This document shows, one piece after another, positions 26,996 through 34,941 of a stretch of DNA of 39,844 nt. Under the pieces are notes generated by a model. The model was not told the origin of the DNA and searched no databases. It saw nothing but the letters and a program-made list of their open reading frames with translations. A program made the translations under genes and the position numbers. How positions within the stretch are numbered: the stretch's first letter is position 1; each line of letters starts with the position of its first letter. Source of the stretch: UBA1081 sp045636025 (GTDB lineage: Bacteria; Bacillota; Clostridia; Oscillospirales; Acutalibacteraceae); NCBI GenBank assembly GCA_045636025.1, contig JAZTWP010000014.1, forward strand, positions 1-39,844. Direction: 5' to 3'.

Positions 26996-28333
26996 ATGAG
27001 CATTTTTTTTAACATAACCAAGACTGTTATAAAAATATTTTTGATAATTTTAGTTGTATGTTTCACTGCTATATTTATTATCATTCCGTTTTTATATAAC
27101 TGTATTGATCAAGTAACTGCTCAATGGTTATGGTATCCTTCTTGTTTTATCTTATTAAGCTTATTATTTATTGGTTCTCGAAAAGACATTTCATTTGAAA
27201 ATCAAATATTAGACAAAATTGGAAGTGTTGGCGTTTTATGGGTTGCACCATTAATACCAAGTATTTTCGTGTTTAATTATTATAATATTGATCATATTTG
27301 GCATTGGGTCATTTTCTCTTATTTTTTCTTTTTGATACCATTTTCATTTTACAACTTACTTGCTATTGGAGTATCACAAAATACCGAGTCTGAAGAAAAA
27401 AAACAAGTGATTGCTCTAAATATGATCAAATATACTGCACTTTATTGGTTGTTTGATCTTTTCTATATGTCAATTTTTAATGATTGGCTGATATTTAAGT
27501 TCGTTTTTGGAATCCTAGCTATATTACTTATTTCATTCAACTTGATTGATGTATTTTTACACGGAATCAAATCAATACGATTTTTCTTTACATTAGAATT
27601 AATTTTTGGATTAGGTTTATCCGGTTATCTTATTTTTATTATTCCAAACGAAAAACTTCAAACTATTGTTTTGGCAATTGTATCCGCCTTAATGGGTGGC
27701 ATTTTCACCTTGCTTGGTGTTGCGTGGACAATAAAAAAGGGGGATGATGATCGAAAAGCAGATTTGCATCAAATGGAAGAAGATCGAAAAGAAGAAGAGC
27801 GAAAAAAACTCATTCCCTATATAAGAATTTCACATGATGAAAAATCATTAGTAAATGCAACCGTAAAAAAGATCAAAGAAAAAGATGTTTGGAACAAAGA
27901 AAGTAATCTAAATTTTGTTAATAACAGATTTTTTTCATTGTACAGAATTGTCTTTTCAATCAAAAATATATCTACTAACAATATTATTTTAATGGGTGTA
28001 TTTATTGATAATGACTATTTTGATTTTGACAAATATGCATTGATCGAGCCTAATTCAGTTTGTAAAATTGAAATTGGTGATAAATCAACATTAACATTGT
28101 TTGATGAGATAAAATCAATCAAATTAAAAATCAGTGATATTTTAGAATATGTATATAATGTTAATTGCGATTTTGAATATAAAGGTTCTTCGCATTTTAT
28201 TGAAATTGAAACTAAAAATCAAAAATCTTTTTCCACAGAAATAAAACATCTTATAATTAAAAATGTAACTCTGCCTAAAATCGAAGAAAAAGATATCAAA
28301 AAAAATTGTTCACATGGCAGAAAAGAATCTTGA
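26996..28333 (+). CDS. multi-spanning membrane protein with cytosolic C-terminal domain
   Basis: The 445-residue protein has about eight hydrophobic helices in its first 245 residues. They are followed by a highly charged helix (KKGDDDRKADLHQMEEDRKE, about 247-275) that may form a coiled coil, and a soluble mixed domain of 165 residues. No enzyme motif is visible and I do not recognise the family. It has an ACGGAGG ribosome binding site and stands alone between the helicase/nuclease pair and decayed genes. In a defence island a membrane protein with a cytosolic sensor-like domain could be an effector, but nothing in the sequence proves this. Confidence 0.65.
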   Translation: MSIFFNITKTVIKIFLIILVVCFTAIFIIIPFLYNCIDQVTAQWLWYPSCFILLSLLFIGSRKDISFENQILDKIGSVGVLWVAPLIPSIFVFNYYNIDHIWHWVIFSYFFFLIPFSFYNLLAIGVSQNTESEEKKQVIALNMIKYTALYWLFDLFYMSIFNDWLIFKFVFGILAILLISFNLIDVFLHGIKSIRFFFTLELIFGLGLSGYLIFIIPNEKLQTIVLAIVSALMGGIFTLLGVAWTIKKGDDDRKADLHQMEEDRKEEERKKLIPYIRISHDEKSLVNATVKKIKEKDVWNKESNLNFVNNRFFSLYRIVFSIKNISTNNIILMGVFIDNDYFDFDKYALIEPNSVCKIEIGDKSTLTLFDEIKSIKLKISDILEYVYNVNCDFEYKGSSHFIEIETKNQKSFSTEIKHLIIKNVTLPKIEEKDIKKNCSHGRKES

Positions 28334-28346
28334 AGATAAATAAAAC

Positions 28347-28864
28347 ATGAGTTGGTTTGTCAATAACTGTTATGATGTTTTTATATCCTGGAACAATTAT
28401 CGTAATATAATATAGGTCTGGTGCAGTTTATAAAGGTAGTAGATTTATTATTAGTAAGGCTAAAGAAATAGCTGAACTTTGAAAAAAAAATAAAACGACA
28501 ATAACTTAAAACTTTGTGTTGTTCTAGATTTTCCGCAATTTCTTACAGCAAAAAATATGGATACTATAAAATTTAATAAAAATAAGTACTTTTCTTTAAT
28601 TGAAACCATATCAGAGTATCGAAAAAACATAAAGGTTATACATATTTGGGGCAAAAAGAAAAGCGAAAGCGGAAGATGGGTTGTTCACCCAGGAAATATG
28701 GATACATATTTTGCAAATAACGATGACAACAAATCTTCATTCATTAAGGGAATCTTAACTGTTTCAATGATAATAGGTTGCGATTTTTGTTGTCAGAAGT
28801 TAATACTGGTCAAATTGACCTATCATGCATTATAAACGATATTTTAATATTAAGGACGAATAAA
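28347..28864 (+). pseudogene. decayed gene, possibly TIM-barrel-like
   Basis: Protein-like stretches follow one another in changing frames, broken by stops. After ATG 28347 comes CYDVFISWNNYR; then SGAVYKGSRFIISKAKEIAE up to a stop near 28483. Next is a longer open part from about 28510 (LDFPQFLTAKNMDTIKF, VIHIWGKKKSESGRW, HPGNMDTYF) to about 28765. After a frameshift comes RFLLSEVNTGQIDL with CIINDIL to about 28850. Joined, these would be one protein of about 165-170 residues with alternating strand/helix character, possibly a TIM barrel of the sugar-phosphate-isomerase/endonuclease-IV kind (weak inference). It lies directly before a remnant of peptide deformylase in the same final frame. 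Confidence 0.6.
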
Positions 28865-28975
28865 ATGATTAAAGAATTAATGCACATCCACATTTTTCTT
28901 AATCTGCAATCGAACTTTGCAACAAAAAAAAGCTTTACTGGTTTCACAGTATTTACTGGATGCATTGATTTGAGC
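28865..28975 (+). pseudogene. peptide deformylase remnant
   Basis: From ATG 28865 the frame reads MIKELMHIHIFLNLQSNFAT, which matches the start of the intact deformylase at 33004 (MIKELMHDPIFLSLKSEVAT). At DNA level about three quarters of the first 66 bases agree. The next codons jump to FTGF (28934-28945), which corresponds to residues 117-120 of the intact protein, so about 93 codons including the zinc-site EGCLS are missing. The HEIDH motif is not recoverable. The frame stays open to 29035 but only the first part has recognisable homology. It is a dead copy 4.1 kb upstream of the intact gene. Confidence 0.75.
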
Positions 28976-29027
28976 AAAAAAAAGACTCAGGATTTAAAGA
29001 AATACAAATTGCAAGCAAGGTGTTTTT

Positions 29028-30494
29028 ATGTCTAAAGGACCAAAATTTAATAAAACAGGTTACAATTTTACAACTCGTGATAATTTAGGCATTGAAGGTG
29101 CAACTGCAAGTATACAAGCAGATTTGTGTCCGGTCATAAACACTGTTACGCCACGAGCATTCTATTGGCCGTTTATGGTTTGGAACTACTACGATTATCA
29201 TGTTAATTATAAAACTGAAAAGAAATCTTTTTCGGACTTTGATGAAAACTTTTTAAAGAGAAATGACTATTTTATGGTCATGGCAAATCTAATCGCAGAT
29301 AATGATCAAAATAATCTTGTAGGAAAAACAAGAGCGCTTGAAAATCTTTCAGACAAATTAATTGATATATATCCATATGATAGATCATATTTTAAAACCA
29401 CTTTTGGTGGAATGCAGTACTACAATGCAGGATGTTTGACAATGGGTTTTATTACTGATGAAGATGGAGAAGGAAATCGCTTCAGCCTTGCGAAACTAAC
29501 AAAAGAAAATGGCGAGCCATTGGCATTAGCATTTGAAGAAGTCATTAAGCACACAGAATATTATAAAAACTATCGATTAAAAAATATTGAAGTACCCCAA
29601 TGCGTATTAAAGGAACTTGGACAAGTATTGAAATTCGATCTTGATGGTTTTGATCAGGTTAAAACACTCTTAAAAGGTGCATTATTTGAGCAAAAAAACA
29701 ATGAGAGATTAAATAATAAAAATTTGATTAAATCAAGTGAATATATAAAATTTATATTTTTCCAACACAATATTTCAAATCCTAATCTTTATGAAATGAG
29801 AAGAGTTTTATTTGATTATTTTTCTCCCCGTGGAGAAGGTAAACCTTTTGATGATTCTCTTTCAGAAATTATTTTTGATTGGGAAATTGTAGTTGGTCGT
29901 CAATATTTAACTATGGCGATTGAATTAATCTGGAAGTATATGCTTTGGATGTTAATTAACCCTACAACATTACAATCTTGGGTAAAAAATTGTATAAACA
30001 CAGCAAAATGGAATATTGATTACAACAAACCACTTAACACACTTTTCTTTGATTGTAATTATGGTTTTGAAGAAAGAGAAAAAATGATTTCAATCTGTAG
30101 CGGAGCATCATCTAAAAATATAGATATAAACATAGAAACAGGCTTAAAAATTTTACTATCGTTGTACAATCGCTTTGTTAATCGTGACGAACTGAACAGT
30201 ATTTATTTGCAAGAAGGGGCAGATGTTAGCATTAACAGCCTCATCAAGCTTGTAGATGAATATTGTGAAAAACCAATAATTGAATTTATTAAATATATAA
30301 TGATAAATTGGATCGTAAAAAGACACGAAGATGTTGCACAAGAAAAACTGTTACAAAAACGTGATGGATTCTATTTTGAAAAAATTGACAAATTGTATGT
30401 ACCTGCCGGACATTTTTCTGAGCCCGGTTTCAAAGGATTAAGAATGCTACAGTTAATGCAAGTTATGAAAGACTTGGATATGTTGGAGAATTGA
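29028..30494 (+). CDS. unrecognised 488-aa protein coupled to a PLD nuclease gene
   Basis: I do not recognise this family. The protein is soluble and mostly helical, without signal peptide or transmembrane segments. Notable features are a conserved-looking N-terminus (KTGYNFTTRDNLGIEGATAS), a W/Y-rich segment (RAFYWPFMVWNYYDYH), and an orderly C-terminal end (YVPAGHFSEPGFKGLRMLQL). No Walker, nuclease or zinc motif is visible. AAGGTG lies upstream. The stop codon TGA is one base from the ATG of the PLD gene, and the PLD ribosome binding site (TTGGAG) is inside this gene, so the two are translated together. It is likely a partner, adaptor or sensor for the PLD protein (inference). Confidence 0.7.
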   Translation: MSKGPKFNKTGYNFTTRDNLGIEGATASIQADLCPVINTVTPRAFYWPFMVWNYYDYHVNYKTEKKSFSDFDENFLKRNDYFMVMANLIADNDQNNLVGKTRALENLSDKLIDIYPYDRSYFKTTFGGMQYYNAGCLTMGFITDEDGEGNRFSLAKLTKENGEPLALAFEEVIKHTEYYKNYRLKNIEVPQCVLKELGQVLKFDLDGFDQVKTLLKGALFEQKNNERLNNKNLIKSSEYIKFIFFQHNISNPNLYEMRRVLFDYFSPRGEGKPFDDSLSEIIFDWEIVVGRQYLTMAIELIWKYMLWMLINPTTLQSWVKNCINTAKWNIDYNKPLNTLFFDCNYGFEEREKMISICSGASSKNIDINIETGLKILLSLYNRFVNRDELNSIYLQEGADVSINSLIKLVDEYCEKPIIEFIKYIMINWIVKRHEDVAQEKLLQKRDGFYFEKIDKLYVPAGHFSEPGFKGLRMLQLMQVMKDLDMLEN

Positions 30495-30495
30495 T

Positions 30496-33000
30496 ATGGT
30501 AGAAAAAATTATTGATGTTTTTTCAAATACCAAAACCTATGATATTGCCTTAATGACAACATTTAATTTCGATATCGGTTTCTTTGAAAGAGCGATATTG
30601 AATCGCTTATATGAAAACAATGTAAAGAAAATTTCTTTATTTGTTGATTCATATGAGCTTAATAAAACATTGTCCGAATCAACACATACTTCAATAGGCA
30701 AAAAGTATATTGTTAATCCTATTGAAATGCAAAAATCTTTCCACCCCAAAATTATCCTTCTTTTGGGTCAAGCTTCTGCAAAATTAGTTATCTCCAGTGC
30801 CAACATTACTGTTAGCGGATATTTGAGAAACAGTGAAATATTTAATGTTTTTGAGTATGATGACAAACATCAGGAAAACTTAAAAGTCATAAGATCTGCA
30901 ATCAGTTTTTTTGAACAACTAAATGCCCGATCCTTTCATCAAGATGAAGCTCTCCTTGATGAAATCAAAGAGTTAATATATTATGGAAAAACAAGTATAA
31001 ATGATGATTTGTTTTTGTTGCACAACTTAGATGATTCAATTCTGACACAAATTACAGAAATAGTTGAAGAAGTTTCTGAAATTGATATTGCTGTTCCCTA
31101 TTATGACAATTTTGCTTATGCTCTTGAAAGATTGCATACAAGCTACCCGGACGCTAAACTTAATTTATATTTACAACAAAAAAAAAGTAAATTCCCGTTA
31201 AATCATAAAAAAGACAGTTTTATAAATTCTATTCTTGTTTTTGATGAATGTAATAATTCATCTTCGTTTTATCACGGCAAAGTATTCAGATTTATAACAA
31301 CCAATTCTACATATTTTTTGTATGGCAGTGCCAACTGCACAAGAAGTGCACTTACGAATGCAACAAAAGACAATGGAAATGTAGAGTGTTGTATTTTAGA
31401 AAAAGGTACAAAAGATGATTTCAATACGTTTTTTGACTGCTTTAATATTTCAAACGATATCGGAGATTTACAGTGCGAGTTATTGTCATTTGACAATGAA
31501 AACAACTTCAATTTCTTTTATAGATATGGATCTCTTAACAACGACCTTGTTTTGAATATCGGTTATAAAAAAAGAATCGATACCATCGAAGTATTCTATG
31601 GTGATACCAAACTAAACTATGCATACAAGGGTGGTAGTTTAGTTATTTCTGCATCTCCAGACGAATTCTTAGACACTGATTTAATTGAACTTTCAATAAA
31701 ATATGACGACAAACAAGAACAAATAAAATGCTGGTATACAGATATTGTAACTTTGAATTTCAACCGTGTTAAGATGTCTGATGAAGCACTTTACTCTGCA
31801 ACATTATATAATGAAGATGATGAAAAGTATCTTGAAGATGTAAAAACCATCTTAAAAGCAATGTCAATGAGTTTGGACGACGCTATAAAAGAAAAAATAC
31901 TTATTGAAAAGATAAAAAACAGTAAAAAAGAATCATCTGATGATTATGACGATGAAGAAGGTATAATCAGTTATGTAATTCCTGAAGCTTCTGAAATAGC
32001 GCAATATCATAAATACGAATATATTGATAAGTATTTTAAGGTTTCGTGTTTCAAATCTTTCAATAATTTGTTTAAATTACATGTTTCAAAAAATCAACAT
32101 ATTGACGCTGATACTGTATGGAACAAAATAGAAATTAAGGAAAGAGAACCAAGAAGCGCTGAATACCGATTTAAGAATTTTGTTAAAAGTCGCGTAAGAC
32201 AAATGCTTAACCCTGAATTTATAGCATATGTTCCCTTTGAACACTATGTGTTTTGTGTAAATACAATTCTAAATATTTTTGATAAATACACGCTAAAAGA
32301 ATACGTAAAAGACATGTTTGATTATGAGTATCTTATAAGGACAAGATTGTCATTTATGGAAGCTCTAATGAGTAAAGAAATTCCTAATAATACTTCAGAA
32401 GAAGTTATAAATACATTTTTCATTTTAATTTGTCAAATGATATTGGAATCAAACAAACAAATTTACAAGTGCTCTCTGGATGAAGTTTCAATAGAATACA
32501 GACATAAAACCATTTTAAAAGAACTTAATAATCGGTTTGATTTTCGTAATATCATGACAGTTTACATCGGTGCTGCAATTGACAAAATCAATGAAACATG
32601 CTTTTTATATCGTAGTTATTCAGATGCAATTAATGCCATTGATGAACTTTTCGGATATTTAAAAAAGGATAAACTTCGAAAATTAATAGTTGCAGATTAT
32701 GGACCTGAAACAAAAATCGAAATGAATAAAAATATTACTTTAATTTATTCAAAAACAGATTCGATAAAAGATTATATGGTTCCCAGAGAAAACACTGTTG
32801 TAGAACTTAGAAAGTATTATTGCAATAGTGATGAAGGAAGATTCTTAAAAATTGAAGTTAAAAATATCGCTCAAGTTCCAGAAAATTCAGGGTATGCAGA
32901 TGTTATTAGTGAGGATATTGATTTCAAAACAAATCTTCGAACACAAATAATTAAAAGAAAAAATGGTATAATTGATAAACCAAGAAGATCAAAGGTGTAA
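30496..33000 (+). CDS. large protein with two PLD-type HKD motifs
   Basis: The first 300 residues of this 834-residue protein form a tandem phospholipase-D-superfamily domain. The first half has FHPK (H83, K85) and SSAN (100-103); the second half has YHGK (H260, K262) and GSAN (277-280). Both halves together would make one complete active site within a single chain, as in bacterial PLD-type nucleases. A beta region follows (about 320-420), then an acidic linker (DDYDDEEG, about 485), then about 340 largely helical residues with no motif I know. No helicase or signal peptide is present, so it is a cytosolic enzyme, more likely a nuclease than a lipase. It is coupled to the 29028 gene and ends 3 bases before def. 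Confidence 0.72.
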   Translation: MVEKIIDVFSNTKTYDIALMTTFNFDIGFFERAILNRLYENNVKKISLFVDSYELNKTLSESTHTSIGKKYIVNPIEMQKSFHPKIILLLGQASAKLVISSANITVSGYLRNSEIFNVFEYDDKHQENLKVIRSAISFFEQLNARSFHQDEALLDEIKELIYYGKTSINDDLFLLHNLDDSILTQITEIVEEVSEIDIAVPYYDNFAYALERLHTSYPDAKLNLYLQQKKSKFPLNHKKDSFINSILVFDECNNSSSFYHGKVFRFITTNSTYFLYGSANCTRSALTNATKDNGNVECCILEKGTKDDFNTFFDCFNISNDIGDLQCELLSFDNENNFNFFYRYGSLNNDLVLNIGYKKRIDTIEVFYGDTKLNYAYKGGSLVISASPDEFLDTDLIELSIKYDDKQEQIKCWYTDIVTLNFNRVKMSDEALYSATLYNEDDEKYLEDVKTILKAMSMSLDDAIKEKILIEKIKNSKKESSDDYDDEEGIISYVIPEASEIAQYHKYEYIDKYFKVSCFKSFNNLFKLHVSKNQHIDADTVWNKIEIKEREPRSAEYRFKNFVKSRVRQMLNPEFIAYVPFEHYVFCVNTILNIFDKYTLKEYVKDMFDYEYLIRTRLSFMEALMSKEIPNNTSEEVINTFFILICQMILESNKQIYKCSLDEVSIEYRHKTILKELNNRFDFRNIMTVYIGAAIDKINETCFLYRSYSDAINAIDELFGYLKKDKLRKLIVADYGPETKIEMNKNITLIYSKTDSIKDYMVPRENTVVELRKYYCNSDEGRFLKIEVKNIAQVPENSGYADVISEDIDFKTNLRTQIIKRKNGIIDKPRRSKV

Positions 33001-33003
33001 AAG

Positions 33004-33417
33004 ATGATTAAAGAACTAATGCACGACCCGATTTTTCTCAGCTTAAAATCGGAAGTCGCAACAAAAGAAGATTTACAAGTTGCAGAGGATTTACTTGATA
33101 CACTCACCGCACATAAAGACGGGTGTGTCGGTATGGCTGCTAATATGATTGGTGTACGCAAACGCATTATTGCCTTTGATAATGAAGGTACATATATGGT
33201 TATGTTTAACCCTGAGATTATCAAAAAATCAGAGCCCTACGAAACCCAAGAAGGTTGTCTTTCTCTACTCGGCGGACCTCGTAAGTGCAAGCGTTATAAG
33301 AGAATAAAATTGCAATGGCAGACGGCTGAATTTCAGACACGCATAAAAACATTCACCGGCTTCCCTGCTCAGATAATTCAGCACGAAATTGACCATTGTA
33401 ATGGAGTTTTAATTTAA
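33004..33417 (+). CDS. def: peptide deformylase, short form
   Basis: At 137 residues it is a short bacterial deformylase, which removes the formyl group from the N-terminal methionine of new proteins. Motif 1 reads GCVGMAANMIG (40-50), with M48 where the catalytic glutamine usually stands. Motif 2 is EGCLS (83-87, metal ligand C85), and motif 3 is HEIDH (127-131, metal ligands H127 and H131). The change in motif 1 belongs to a short clostridial subgroup rather than the housekeeping form, as far as I recall. The start lies 3 bases after the PLD gene stop, and its AAGGTG site is in the PLD gene end. A dead paralogue lies at 28865. Confidence 0.88.
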   Translation: MIKELMHDPIFLSLKSEVATKEDLQVAEDLLDTLTAHKDGCVGMAANMIGVRKRIIAFDNEGTYMVMFNPEIIKKSEPYETQEGCLSLLGGPRKCKRYKRIKLQWQTAEFQTRIKTFTGFPAQIIQHEIDHCNGVLI

Positions 33418-33434
33418 CATAAACTGGTGTAGAT

Positions 33435-33971
33435 ATGGATAAAATTGTAGAATATATGATCAACCGTGAGTGGGCTGACGATGTAAAATCTGAAAGAAAA
33501 TCTTATTTGTTTAAATTAGCACAAAGCAGCTACAAAAAGGATGATATATCAAATAAAATCGGTGCAATGCTTATTTATAACCAATTAATAGAAGAATTTC
33601 TTAAAGATATTGTAGAATATAGCATTAACTATATTAAAGCAGAAATTTGGCCTGCTTCTATACAATTTTCTTTAGATCTTTCAAAATTTACTTTTGGTAG
33701 ATTAATAAATTCTTTTGAGCAATATGCAACTATAGAACCAAATAGAGAAATAATATTAACTTATTTAAGGAAATACGTAATTAAACGAAACGAAGTAGTT
33801 CACAATCTTTTTAATATAGAAGATTTAGATAAGCTTTCTTCTGAATTAGATGAATATGCTTTATTAGCTGATGAAATTACATATCTATTAGTAGAATACG
33901 ATAACTCTATATGTGAAAAATTCTGTGATTTAGATAACAGAGTAGACTTTAATTATTTTGCAGATTTATAA
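33435..33971 (+). CDS. HEPN-like helical protein
   Basis: The 178-residue protein is all-helical and carries RNEVVH at 118-123, fitting the R-N-x3-H active-site pattern of HEPN domains, in a long helix near the C-terminal third as expected. HEPN proteins are often RNA-cutting toxins or defence effectors, sometimes nucleic-acid-binding partners. No MNT-type nucleotidyltransferase antitoxin gene is adjacent. It begins 17 bases after def with a weak GGTG site and its 3' end overlaps the convergent SLOG-like gene by 23 bases. Sequence support is one motif plus fold character, so the assignment is moderate. Confidence 0.55.
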   Translation: MDKIVEYMINREWADDVKSERKSYLFKLAQSSYKKDDISNKIGAMLIYNQLIEEFLKDIVEYSINYIKAEIWPASIQFSLDLSKFTFGRLINSFEQYATIEPNREIILTYLRKYVIKRNEVVHNLFNIEDLDKLSSELDEYALLADEITYLLVEYDNSICEKFCDLDNRVDFNYFADL

Positions 33972-34377
33972 TTTCCTTCCACATTCTCTCCGCAAGCACC
34001 TTAAACTGCCACGCCCCACCAAAATTGTGGGTAACATAGGTAACGACAACATCTGACTGTTTTATCATCCACTTATTGCGCCAGGAGATTGCGAAGCGTT
34101 TAAGGACGGATTCGATACCTTCAGGGTAAATGGTGTTTGTAAGGTTATCGTACTTATTTCTCTCCGTGGGAAGATAGGCTAAAACTATGCTGTAGGTTAT
34201 TGGGTAGATCTGAGACAACTCTTCAAGCTGACGACGTACCATAGTATCAAAATTGCCGTTGTTGCCTACATAAAACGTAGTTACATTTTTATTTTCAATC
34301 AAATCTATCAGAGTCGACCGTAAGGTCGGCTCTATTTCTTTTGGAGTGTCCTTGTGACCAAAGAATGTACAAACCAT
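33949..34377 (-). CDS. SLOG-like (DUF1273/YpsA-type) protein
   Basis: The 142-residue protein starts with CTFFGHKDTP, like the TGHR opening of DUF1273/YpsA-type SLOG proteins, then TFYVGNNGNFDTMVRRQLEE and YSIVLAYLP, a Rossmann-like layout in which SLOG domains bind nucleotides or nucleotide-derived ligands. The second half contains WRNKWMIKQSDVVVTYVTHN and GGAWQF, matching the end of that fold. Transcription is leftward, divergent from the HTH gene at 34511 across a shared operator. GAGGTGG precedes the start. Role unknown; SLOG proteins occur in stress, conjugation and defence settings. Confidence 0.72.
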   Translation of the reverse strand: MVCTFFGHKDTPKEIEPTLRSTLIDLIENKNVTTFYVGNNGNFDTMVRRQLEELSQIYPITYSIVLAYLPTERNKYDNLTNTIYPEGIESVLKRFAISWRNKWMIKQSDVVVTYVTHNFGGAWQFKVLAERMWKEIINLQNN

Positions 34378-34397
34378 AAAATACCACCTCTTTATAT

Positions 34398-34494
34398 GGG
34401 ATATATCGCAATTATATCACAAAAATCATAAATATGCGATATGTCCCACACGATTTGTCGCAGATTTTATTAAACTTTAATCAGCGATATATCG
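34398..34494. promoter_or_regulatory. shared operator region between divergent SLOG-like and HTH genes
   Basis: Three related sites are visible: GGGATATATCGC (34398-34409), its inverted copy GCGATATGTCCC (34436-34447, one mismatch), and GCGATATATCG (34484-34494). A partial copy may lie near 34451. On the minus strand TATAAT (34416-34411) touches the first site. On the plus strand a weak TTGTCG (34455-34460) and TAATCA (34478-34483) pair lies just before the third site. Such an arrangement suggests that the HTH protein represses both directions, including its own gene (inference). Confidence 0.6.
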
Positions 34495-34510
34495 TAAGGG
34501 TGGTTTTAAT

Positions 34511-34753
34511 ATGAACATCAAAAAGGCAGTAGAACAGAGAATCATAGATCTTTGCAATGAGAGAAATATTGCAATAAATGCACTTGCTAACATCTCAGGT
34601 GTCTCCCCTTCTACAATTTACAGCATGCTTAACGAAAAAAGTAAGAATCCCGGTGTTGTATCAATCAAAAAGATTTGCGACGGTCTTGAAATCAGTATCA
34701 GAGAATTCTTTGACAGTGATTTGTTTGATGATTTAGAGCAAGAGATTAAATAA
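34511..34753 (+). CDS. Cro/CI-type (XRE) helix-turn-helix regulator
   Basis: An 80-residue single-domain HTH protein: NALANISGVSPSTIYSMLNE is the helix-turn-helix, followed by NPGVVSIKKICDGLEISIRE, typical of small XRE regulators, and an acidic tail (DLFDDLEQE). AAGGGTGG lies upstream. It is divergent from the SLOG-like gene and separated from it by 133 bases that hold three related operator-like sites. It is followed by its own terminator, so it is a single-gene unit. It differs from the 18717 regulator in sequence. Confidence 0.88.
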   Translation: MNIKKAVEQRIIDLCNERNIAINALANISGVSPSTIYSMLNEKSKNPGVVSIKKICDGLEISIREFFDSDLFDDLEQEIK

Positions 34754-34760
34754 CAAATAT

Positions 34761-34806
34761 ACCTCCTTGCATTTGGTAATACCATTTACAAGGAGGTTTT
34801 CTTTTT
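34761..34806 (+). terminator. terminator of the HTH gene
   Basis: ACCTCCTTG (34761-34769) pairs with CAAGGAGGT (34789-34797), with an inner GGTA/TACC pair, followed by TTTTCTTTTTT. Confidence 0.85.
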
Positions 34807-34879
34807 TAGACAGGATTATATATATATTCTCAATCACATAATATTTCTCCTCCATACACAGTTATCTGCATTGTTTTTA

Positions 34880-34916
34880 TTTACATTCTTTCTTCCATAT
34901 GATAATATGGAAGAAA
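34880..34916 (+). promoter_or_regulatory. promoter overlapped by a perfect 12-base inverted repeat
   Basis: TTTACA (34880-34885), a 17-base spacer and TAATAT (34903-34908) form a plausible promoter. A perfect palindrome with 12-base arms (34889-34900 ending CTTCCATAT, 34905-34916 beginning ATATGGAAG) and a four-base centre covers the spacer and -10 box. It lies 25 bases before the FAD oxidoreductase start, so it is a likely repressor site for that operon. No regulator gene is adjacent in the same unit. Confidence 0.6.
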
Positions 34917-34941
34917 ATCCACATTACAGAGGAGATTGCAT

